This document shows positions 39,801 to 51,800 of a stretch of DNA of 64,000 nucleotides, one piece after another. Position 1 is the first letter of the stretch, and each line of letters starts with the position of its first letter. The DNA lies in NCBI GenBank assembly GCA_038501625.1, contig JAZAYU010000264.1, forward strand, positions 620,001-684,000, read 5' to 3'. The translations under genes and the position numbers were made by a program. The notes under the pieces are model-generated. The model saw only the letters and a program-made list of their open reading frames with translations. It made no database searches and had not been told where the DNA came from. The DNA comes from Corbicula japonica (lineage: Eukaryota > Mollusca > Bivalvia > Venerida > Cyrenidae).

Positions 39801-42800
39801 ACTACTAAGACAGATCAAGGTAGACCTCATACAATATCGACGGCTTATGAGAAGTCGCACCATACACGACCAGCCCTGTCATCGGAGCTGTTTGAACCGC
39901 CACAATACGGTGCTAGCGAGGAAGCATTGCCAACAGAACAGCATGATGCTACAGTTATAAAGCGGGAACGTCCACACAGTACTATGTCTATGCCATACTT
40001 GAGACAGTCTGCATCAATAAACAAAATGCAGCCAGTGCTTCCACCTCTTGGACCAAAACCCAAGTCGAAGGCAGTTGCTCCACCTAAAGTGCCACCTATA
40101 GGTGAGGTTTCAATTCTTATATAACCCTTTCCTCCATATATATGCCTTTGTGGCATGTGTAAACAGTGTAGATCCAGATTAGCTGGCACATCTGTGCCAT
40201 CTGATCAGGATCTGCTCTGTTTGCTTTTTGATTAATTAGGTTAATTCTGACCGAAAAGCAAACAGTGCAGATCCTGATCAGACGGCACAGATATGCTGAT
40301 CTTGATCGACACAGTTCCCCCACGCGTAAAAATGTGTATATATGAAGGAAATGGAATAGTAGCCTGCCATTAGTAACAATTTACCCATACCTTGCACATT
40401 TATGCTTGGATACTGCTTATATTCAATGTGCAACTCTGCATTGAACATGAATTTATTTTTAACCAACTGTCGGCACTTTTTGGCTTCCAGTCTCTAAGGG
40501 TGAAGAAGTGATAATAGAAATTTAAGTTGCATATAAATCAAATATTTTTTAGTAAAGCCATAGAAATAAAAGTGACATGAAAATTGTTTTAAATATCAGT
40601 AATATGCAGTTCATGATTTTCTGTCAAGTTACAAAACTATTTTTAATGAATTATTCCTTTCCTCCATATATAAACATTTTTATGCATGTGCAACCAGTGT
40701 AGATCCAGATCAGCCAGCACATCAGGATCTGCACTGGTCACATTTTGGTCAGAAATATCCTGATGAATCAGTGTAGATCCTGATCAGATGGCACGGATAT
40801 GCCAGCTGATCTGGATCTACACTGTTAGCCCATGCAATAAAGTGTCAATGAAGGAAAGGGTTAAGCCTATTTAAATAACCCTTTACTCTATTTTATACAC
40901 CTTTTTACACCTGTGCAACCAGTGTAGATCCAGATCAGCCGGCACATTCTAATCATTAGCCCATGCGATAAAGGCGAATATATGGAAGAAAGGATTAAGT
41001 TAAACAAAACTTCTTGATAACTGGAGCCTCTTGATGAGCTAAGAGGAATTTATGAACATGACTAGATTTCCGCAAATGCTGGATGTACATGATTGACATC
41101 TGTTTGATTTCCGGGTATGCTTAATCATCAGTTCAAGCTATCTATAAAGTTTAATAATTTGATCATAATATTTTGCTTGATTTTCATTGAACAGGTGAAC
41201 AGCCAGTGTACACAAACCTTACAGAGTTAAATGTACAGGTCACAGGTCAAGGGTCAGAGAGTGATACCGACAAGACACCAACAACGAGAGATCCTCCCTT
41301 CCTGCCGAATGGTTCTGCTCCAACAGTAGGTTTTATTATGAGAACATACGTTAGAAAACATATTAGTTCCAGAACTTGGCCCAAGATTGAAAAAAACAGA
41401 CTTGCAACTAGTTTCTATTAATAGAAAGCTACTGATTGGCTTAAATTTAACAACCAATTAGAACTTGAATTTTCAGACTTGTAAAGTATCTTAGTTAACG
41501 AAATTTGGGCCTAGTAGAAATTAAAATTAAAACTGTACTCTAGATTATTTCTCATAATATTTTGAAAAATAGCTAATTAGAATTTAATGTTTTAAGTTTT
41601 AACAACAAGAGCAACAGAAGTTTATACTTACAATTTTAACCAATATTTAGGCTAAAACAAGTCTCCCTTCTTTTTGAAGAAGCGACCAGTATAGATCCTG
41701 ATAAGACTGCACATATGTGCCAGCTGATCTGGATCTAAACTGGTCACATGTGATAAAACACAATAAATATGGAGTAAATTATTTATAAGAAAAAATATGG
41801 GCCCTAAGTTTTCTTGACTCGGAGACTTGTTTTAGTATTAGTTAAAATTTAGAAAACAAAATAATTGGCATGACTATAATCATTGTTTGTTCTGCATTAA
41901 ATTCTTGACATCAACTGTGATCATGTATTGCTACAGTTCTTGGCTGACAGTATCCAGTTGTTTTTTCTATAAAAATTATGATTTATCTCTTGGTTTTTAA
42001 TCTAAACCAGATGTGGTTGTCTATATTTTATTTATTTTTCATATACTTGGTCGGATTTTAATATGTTTATTTATGGCTCTGAGTTAATGATTTGGAGCAA
42101 GTATACATTTAAAGCTAAAAAGAGCTTTTGAAAAAGTAATATACTAGTATAAAAGAACTTTCAGACATTAACAGACATTGTTAAATTCATTCAGAAACAA
42201 CACATGATTGGTACAAGAAAATTTGGAATGAATTTATACCTTTATAAACAAATGACGACTGATTTGAGCTTTTTGTATAGATTTATTAGGTTTCAGTTTA
42301 AATATGGACTGTCAACCAAGAAATGTGCTTAAAAATTGATTGTTTTGCATGCTGACCTTTTGAACCTTAAGTCATGCCTCACCTACTGTTTTAACCCTTT
42401 ACTCCATGAGATATGGTTATATCTCATTGCTGCCAAGTGTAGATCAAGATCAGCCTGCACGCCAGTCCATCCAAGATCTACATTGTTTGCTCCTTGGTAA
42501 AACAATAACGCAATAATACTTAAAATGACATGTAGATCCTGATCGAAGTGCAGGTGTAGATCCAGATTAAAGTACATGGAGGTACAGTTGATCTGGATCT
42601 GCACTAGCAACAAATGGGATAAAACCGGTATCCATGGAGTGAAGGGTTAAGTAATGCCTCACCTACTGTTTTTATCTGAAACTCGTTCTCACCCATTGTT
42701 GTTTGCTTTTTTCACCCGTAAACTTTCGCAGTTTGATGACTTGGACTTAACGGAAGCCATTCGTGACCTTGATAATTACACAGCTGCTCTGCATGGCGAC

Positions 42801-45800
42801 TTTACTTCAGCCGACAGGAAATCTAAGGCAAGATCATTCGCACTTGTTGACAGAACATTTGATACTAAACCTGTCTTCAATTAAAACTTTACTCCATTTA
42901 ATAGCATGTGTGACCATCGTAGATCCAGATCAGTCAGCACATCTGTGCCTTCTGATCAGGATCTGTACTGTTAGCTTTTTGATTTCTGACCAAAAAATCC
43001 TGATCGGATGGCATGGATGTGCTGGCTGATCTGGATCTACGCTGGCAACACATGCAAAAAAACTTATAAATGGAGTATAGGGTAATCCTGTCTGTCCATG
43101 AAAAAAATTTTTATATGTGTATTATATTGTGTTTGAATTTCAGTCTAAGTGTAAGTCAAGTTATTTTTAGCAGAAAAATTGCACTGTGGGAAAGATGAAT
43201 AAAAGATGGAAAATTAGCTATTTACATAAAGTATAACATTAAATGACATTTCTAAAAGTATACTTCAACATTTATTAAATAAAGTGTTTGTTTTTAAAGT
43301 TTTTTCCAAAGCAGCAGGGTTTAGTATCAAATTTTCAGTTTGACCTTTTTTGTGCAATATCTACTTTCAACACATTTTCACTTTAGATTTTTCTGTGAAA
43401 TTATTTTATTCATGCTCTGAGTTATTTTAGCAGCTAAATTTCTTTTCAGTCCTGATAAAAGTCAATGTATTACACAGAAAATTAAATTCTGTAATGTAAT
43501 ATAATTTAAAACCTATGGTAACCCTTAACTCTAATAAATATTCCATGTGCAGTCAGTTTAGATACAGATAAGCATGCACAGTCGTGCACTTTGATTGCTA
43601 CACTTTTGACTTCATGGTCAGAAGTAACCAAATGAATCCAAAAGCTGACAGCTTAGATCTAGATTTGGATACATTGATGTGCTGACTGATCTTGATTTCT
43701 TGCATACCAGATCAGGTCATCCGGTGTTTTCACCCGTGTAGGAAATTTCGATCCTACACCCCCCCATGTAGAATGAGTCACGTGAGTGACGTCACGTCTT
43801 CAAATATCTGACGTAATATATTCAAGTTAGTGACGTCATTTATAAAAAAGATTGCTTTAACGTCAATATTTCAGCATAATGAAAATAAATAAGTTTGTAC
43901 ACCTACACAAAAATGTTATAAATAATAAAAGGTATGCAAGAAAAAGTATCTTGCATGAGAAATTCGGTAAAGATAGAAAAATCTGTCACCTCGGGTGAAC
44001 TGTTTTGGCGGGAACTCGGCAGAGCCTCGTTCCCGCAAAACAGTTAACCCTCGGTGACAGATTTTTCCATCTTCACCTCACACTCATGCATGATACTTAT
44101 AATTCTCTGTTTGCACATGGTGTAAAAGGTTACTTGTTCTTAAATATTTGTTGAAAAAAAGCATTTGTCTACTTTTTAAATCATAAAAGAATACACCAAA
44201 TGCACATGCTTTTTAGACGAACAGTAATTATTTGTAGCCAAGATTTATGTAAATATTCATTTATGATAATGTGAGTTATTTAACTATAACATAACATTTC
44301 TAAATAAATAGAAAGTCTGTCCCATTATCCTATGTGAATAGTAAAATGTTAATCGAGCAATGCATGTTTGTTTTCATTATTTCCAAACACCAGAATCCAT
44401 TGACTGCATGACTGTGTGTTGTCTAAAATTAGTTTACTGCATCAGTTATAGAAATTAAAAATCTGGCATGTTTGTAAATTATGTTCCTATAGGATTTTCA
44501 GGACCTGGTATCATAAACCTGAGACCAGTCTGAAATCTCAAGCATCTGATTGAGACTCCATTTCAGCCAATCAGATGATTGATATGTGAGGCAGGTCTCC
44601 AGTTTTAGTTTTATTATCTTGGGCACAGGAGGGATAATGATAACCATTGTCCCTTGTTGTGCAAAAACTCAATGTACTGGTATTTCCAGTTGTGACTGCT
44701 ATAGGTCCAGATAGCCTGCAAACCATAAAAGTTGATGATTCTTTTTTTCAGTCAGTTTATTTTCCTGCAAAATTTCCCTTAGGATGGGTATTTTAGTCAA
44801 ATTATCGTGTATTTTTGTATTAAATTTGGTTGAACACTGAGCTAAATTTATGGATGAGCCATTGATACTAGCCCTTTTCTCCATGGGATATGGCTGTTAG
44901 CCCGTGGGCAAACAAGCAAACTTTATAGATCGAAATCAACCGGCACATATGTGCCACTTGAACAGGATCTACACTGTTCAGACTGCACAGCTGTTCATGC
45001 TGACCAGGATATCATATATACTGGCTGCATATAGGATATAAGCTGTATCAATGCATTAACTACATGAATATGCCTTGTATGTTTGTATTGTCTTTGTACT
45101 GTTGTGGTAACAATCCTGTTTGTTTGGATTTAAACCAATAAAATGATTTGATTTGATTTGATTTGCATTGAAGGGTTGTGTCATCAGATTTTGCTCTTAC
45201 TTGCTCTTAAAGCAAAAATTACCTTTAATTTTGTTTGTTCACAGAAGAGATACACGGGATATGATTCAGTGAGACCCAGTATTGTGTGATTGTTGTGCCT
45301 CTGTCTTCTCTCTCAAACTTGTGTGTTCTTCTTTTCTTCCTGTCTTATTGTATGTTGCTGTAAAATTTTGGTGTATGTTGTGCCTTAATAAGCATATATA
45401 TCTTAAGTAAAATTAACCTTTACTCCGTACTGTATACATGATTTATTGCATGGGCGAACAGTGTCAATATAGATCTGGATATATACCAGATCAGGATCTA
45501 CACTGTTCGCTTTTGGAGTCATTAGGTGATTTCTGATAAAGAAGTGAACAGTGTAGATCCAGACCAGATGGCAGAGATGTGCTGGCTGATCTGCACATCT
45601 AGGCAATCAGGGTCTACAGTGTTCTCTATCCATAAATTCAATTAATACATTTCTAAAACATCTCTATAAAAAAGTATGGTATATGTTTATACGACTTAAA
45701 GACAATATTGAAAGGTGCAAACTTATGCTTGCCTGCCTGCCTGTCTGAACAAGTAACAAATTTTGGTCCCCTCAAGATCATATATGTCTATATTAGAAAT

Positions 45801-48800
45801 CCAGGACTTGTTCATTGGGAGACTTAAATGATACATCTTAAAACTGCAGAAAACAGATGTAGAACATGGAAACTAACATCAAAATCCTTATTTATGCAGA
45901 CCTCTTTATGTTTCCATACATGTTCGTTGGGTTATGCAAGTTGAAAACAAAGCAGAATTCTTCACATTCTTGTAACTAGTTGACCAGGCCTGAAGGTTAT
46001 AAAGCTGAGATTGCAAACCAGTCTCAAATCTCAAGCATCTGATTGGCTGAAATGGCAACTGGTCGCCATTTCAGCCAATCAGTTCCTTGAGATTTGAGAC
46101 TGGTTTCCATGCTCAGTTTTATAACCTTGGGCACTGATTCAGATGATTCAATTGTTACTTGTTTAATCCTTTTCTCCATAGATACAACTTTATAACATGG
46201 GCAAACAGTGTAAATCCAGATTGGCCAGCACATCTGTGTTGTCTGATCGGGATCTGCACTGTTTGCTTTTTGATATATTGGGTTATTTGAGACAGTGTTG
46301 ATCCTGACCAGATGTGATCTGGAAGTAACACTGGTCACCAAAGTGATAAAAGGGTCATTATATGGAGTAGAGGGTTAATGATAGAGAGATCTCATGGCTT
46401 GACTTCCACGCAGTGTACCTAAGTATAATAAATTAAAGTTGCATTTATGGTAGATAAGACCTCCCTTCTATTTTATGTCATCATCGTTGTACAAGAAACC
46501 TGCTGAGATTTGTCAAGAATTTTTACAAGATTTTTTTCACGACATTATTTGATATTTTGACAATTTCTGATGGAGGTAAAATGCCTAATAGGACATTTGA
46601 CAGGTTGCAGGTATAGGCATTGGTTAGTCTTTTAAAAAATACTGTATTGACTAACAGATGTTTCAGTAATGATACAGTTTACTACACTGCACAGATACAT
46701 AATTCAGTACATAGAAAAGTAAATATTAACATTTTGTAAAGCTGATCATTTATAGTGAAAAAATGTCTCATTTCTCTACGAATTATTACACCTTGATCAT
46801 TTGCATGTATCATGGCCGATATTTATTTTTGATCATTATTAGTTTTTCTTTCTAGATTGCTGAGGCAAGACAACTGGTTTTCAAATCAATGTTTTATCGA
46901 ACATAATTTTTACTTACAGATCCAGCAGAACACACTCGAGCTAGCAGCAGCCATTAAAGAACTTGAGGCCAGTACAGCGGCACTCGAGTGCTCCTACTCA
47001 GACAACACCCAGGCCAGTCAGTCGTCTCTGAACAGCTCCAGTGGTTATGGTACAATGGACAGTACACCGGCAGGATCGGAAGATACTATAGCCAGTGGAG
47101 GTTAGTGGACACCTGGGCCCAAGATCATAAAACCAAAAGTGGAGATAAGTCACAAATCTCAAGCATCTGACTGGCTGAAATGGCGACTGAACGCTATTTC
47201 AGCCGATGAGTTGCTTGAGATTTGAGACCGATCTTCAATATTTGTTTTATGATCTTTGGCCTTGTCTTAATTTTTTCATTGATTTCATATAGGTTGACAA
47301 AAAATCTGTAAATTGTAACAGGAACATGTCCGTGAAATAATTTGCTTCCTTCAGCAAATGAGAGAACATGATAATACATTTAATGTCATGGGATGACGTA
47401 AATGAGATTTCTTGTAAATGTGATTTTAACAGCTTTCTCGAGCTGCACTCTCTTGAAAAATTATGAATTGCACATACTCATAAAATGCTGTTGCTTATAA
47501 TATTCATTGATTTAACTGTTTCTGTAAGATATAGCATTAGAGTTTGTGAATTTGCTGCATTACCTTCAGTCTAGATATCATAAACTATCCTGTTTGTAGA
47601 GAGATAGGCTGTGTTAATGTATTGCGCATGTTATACAATGGTTTGCTTTATGCATTAGAGTTTGCAGTGTTTATAGCACATGAACATGACCTGACAAGAA
47701 TAAATTTATGAGAATCAAAATAATCTATCTGCCACCCATTTGCGATAAATTGTGCTTTCTTTAAATGGAGCCAGCAATAAAGCACCTCTGTGACTTCGCA
47801 ACAGTATTCATCATGTCTGCAGAAAGGCTCATTGCTACAATTCTTAACATTTGTGCTTAGAAAGCATTCTTTTCATTAACCCTTTACTCTATGGATGCAC
47901 CTATAAACTATTGCGTGGGAGAACAGTGTAGATCCAGATGGAACTGGCTGATCTGGATCAAGGCTGGTCAAACATGTGTTAAAATCCATATATATGCAGT
48001 GAAGGGTTAAGGCTTGTCTCTTTCAAATAAAAAAGGCAAGTTATCGAATGAAGTGATCAGCATAATTAAAGAGATTATCTAGAATATAGAACCTAGGCCC
48101 AAGATCATAAAACTAAGTTTTGAGATCAGTCTCAAATCTCAAGGATCTGATTGGCTGAAATGGCCACTGGTCGCCATTTCAGCCAATCAGATCCTTGAGA
48201 TTTGAGACTGATCTCCTTATTTAGTTTTATGATCTTGGGCTCTGTTTTCGATTGCAAAAGCATTGTAACTATCATTCAAAATGACTGCCTCTATAAGCAT
48301 TACATGTATATTCAAACTTTAGATAGTCTGAGGTTAGTCATTTATGGTTTGATTTTCACTGTGCAGAGAATTTGTAGATCAGTTCAATATTTTAAATTGT
48401 TAAGAAATCTGCTTTAATGCATCCTTGCTGAGTGGTTTGCCTCATTGCCAAAGAAGGTCATTGTTGGTGGTGTTGGTACTTGACCCTTGACTCCATGGGA
48501 TATGGCTGTTTCGATTGGCCAACAGCGTAGATCCATATCAGCTATTTTATTCTGTGTGATCAGGATCTACACTGTTGGCTTTTTGATGCATTAAGTTATT
48601 TCTGATAAGAACCTTACAGTGTAGATCTAGATCAGATGGAAAGGGTGTGCCAGATGATTTGGATCTACACTGTTAGCACATGCGATAAAACCCTTATATG
48701 GAGTAATGGTTTAAGAACTTGATTAATTGGTAATTCAAAGTGTAATGTGTCATGCAAACTATTGTTATATGTAATTGTTTGTTGTTATCAGTTAGTAGTT

Positions 48801-51800
48801 ATGATTGTTGTGTGAAAAAACATTCGGCATGTGTCTTGCATTTTGTTAACTGAAATTTATTTCTATGCTTTTGTTTGTTAATTAAACCAATTCACCCATG
48901 CATGTGTGATACCCTAACCCTTTCCTCCATGTAAACACCTTTATGGAATGTGCGACCATTGTAGATCGTGATTGGCATCTGTACCGTCTGAACAGAATCT
49001 GCACTGTTCACTTTATGATTTGTCAGGTTATATCTGATCAAAATGTGACCTGTGTAGGTCTAGATCAGATGGCATGGATGTGCCATCTGATCTGGATCTA
49101 CACTGGTCGCACCTACTGTAAAATGTGTATATGTGAAGTAAAGGGTTTAAACAACTGTAGATTGCTTTTACTCAGGGTGTGATATAGTCTGTGCTTTTTT
49201 ACACCTTTACCAAAAAGTGTGCTCACTTCTTTTGCACATGTGACTGGAGTACATAATTGCCTTTTATAAGAACGAACCATGTGTGTTCTAGTATTTTGCT
49301 AGGCATAAATATGGCAAGGAAACAGTGTGTTTATAGTTTCACATTACATAAGTCTTTTTAAGTACACAGAACAACTTGTCTAATTGAAAAAAAAACAACA
49401 TTCTGCTATATATTCTTCAAATTTAAAATTAGTACTTTGGTAGGACATAGCAGAAAGTTATTTTACAGTACTTGTTTCACCAGATCACTAAACTTTTCCT
49501 ACAAAAATGGATATCTTACTTCTAGATTATGTGGACACTGGTCAGTCTGAGTACGCTGTTCGACAACGGGAGAAATATTTTACTATACCAAGAAACAACC
49601 CCGTTATCAAGGCTGCTTTTCATTTTAAACGTCCAGCATCTACTGCAGGCATGGGTTTGAATCTTCTTTTATTTTATTTTGTTTCATTGAGTTTATTAAT
49701 TATTTTTGAGTTAATAGTCTACTTGATATGAATTGTTAATTTTCATGTTAAACAGTAGTGTACAAGAATATGTGAAAAAGGTACAAATTATCCATAAATC
49801 CAGTATCAAAGAAAAAAAATTGAGTTTCAAGACCAGTCCCGAATCTCAATACCTGGGCCCAAGATCATAAAACTAAGATTTGAGATCAGTCTCAAATCTC
49901 AAGGATCTGATTGGCTGAAATGGCGACTGGTCGCCATTTCAGCCAATCAGATGCTAGAGATTTGAGACTGATCTCCAGATTTAGTTTTATGATCTTGGGC
50001 ACCGATTGGCTGATATGGAGACTTTCACCATTTCAAACAATCGTATGCTTCTGATTGGAAACTGGTCTCCATTCTTAGTTTCATAACCTTGGGACCTAAG
50101 CTGAAGATTATAAAACTGAGATTTGAAACCAGTCTCAAATCTCAAGCATCTGATTAGCTGAAATGAAGGAAAGTTTCCATTTCAGCCAATTAGATCCATG
50201 AGATTTGAGACTGGTTTCCATTTTTAGTTTTATAAAATCTTGGGCCCAGGTCTCCTGCATTGTCCTGGTTCTCAAAAACATGAGAAAACAATGGAAATAC
50301 TTGGAATAACTGCTGCTGTAGAGTTTACTTACTTCTGGGTGAAGAAGTGCAAAGAAACAAGTGTTGCTGCTAGTCATCAAAGTGCTAATTGAATGACTAC
50401 CCATAGCTGACAGACTGCAATGTTTAATTAGCACTTATCAACATTCCTGCATTGTTTTGTTAGCACCTTGTAGAAATCTTTCACTTGTGCAGCATCTTAG
50501 TGCATGTAGTGTGATAACATTGAATAGAATAGAATCCAGTGTGTTGTGCTCATATAAACAGCCTTGCAGTGATTACGCATGATGCATGATGAGTTAGGCT
50601 TTTAACCATTTCCTTGATAGATACACCTTTATTGCGTGGGCACAGTTTAGATCCAGATCAGCCAACACATCCCTGCCATCTGATCAGGATTTAAACTGCT
50701 GGCTTTTTTTATTCATTAGGTTATTTCTGACCAAAATGGACCAGTGCAGATCCTGATCAGACATCACGGATATGCCACCTGATCTGGATCTACGCTGGTC
50801 GCACCTGCGTAAAAAGGCTTATATACGGAGGAAAGGGTTAAAATAATGTTTATTCCTCTTTTCCCAGGGAATTGAATTTGTAATTGTAGAATAGAAAATA
50901 TTTCACTTGGTTGCAACAATAGATGCCTATTACACACACCTTGTGATCTGTTGGGCTCTGACTCGATTTAATCTGAGATATTAAACCTAGGTGATCCCAA
51001 AATTGAACAATTATGAGCAGGAAATAATAAAACATCAGACACATTCAAGAACTTTGCATCCTTTGGCATAAAAAGAAATAAGGAAAAGATAATACAATGT
51101 ACAGATATCTGTGAAATTTAATTTATGTATTATAATTGTTCTGCAGAACAGTTACTTTTTTGCAGTCTGATGTGGATCTACACTGGTCGCTTTTAGATTC
51201 TTCTGACCAAAAAGTGAACAGTTAAGATTTAGATCAGAATGCTCAATTGTACCGGCTGATCTCAATCTACATTGGCTGCACATAGGATATAAGCCTTATC
51301 CATATTGTACAATGTTAAACAAAACTTTACAATATTTATTACAGGTATTCCGCTGTCTGCGGGTCAGTTATCTAGGCGTAGTTCTGTGAATGCTCCAAAA
51401 CCGCCTCCTCCAGTGAGGCGGTCTTCTTCCATAACTAGTGCTCCCAACCCTGCAGTATTACAGAAATACCGAAACTCTCCGCCTCGCCAGCTTAACCCTC
51501 AACCGGTGGCTAACTCACAGAACCCTCCTCAAGTTAGCGCGAAGCCTCAGGGTCAAGGTAATCACAGACGTAGTCATAGTGCCAGCGGAGGGTCAAACGC
51601 AGAACATGCATATGCAGAACTTACGGAAATACAAGCCAGTATCCAGGCTCGACAAAATCAGCAACAACAAGGACAGTACCAAGGGGGACAACCGGGTTAT
51701 AATTACAATACAGGTGCATTATCTGCCCCTGTTACCCCCCAATATGCTCAGCCAGTTACAACACCAGGTTATACAATGGTGAACAATAATGTTGTTAACA

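Noticed and set aside
39646..39960. 104-codon frame and the opposite-strand 114-codon frame over exon h
   Set aside because: They are out of phase with neighbouring exons. The phase-0 reading gives the conserved RPHTISTAYEK motif.
51438..51782. 114-codon plus-strand frame in the last MTSS exon
   Set aside because: It is an alternative frame of the exon encoding the Pro- and Q-rich tail. The true frame is fixed by phase and the WH2 end.
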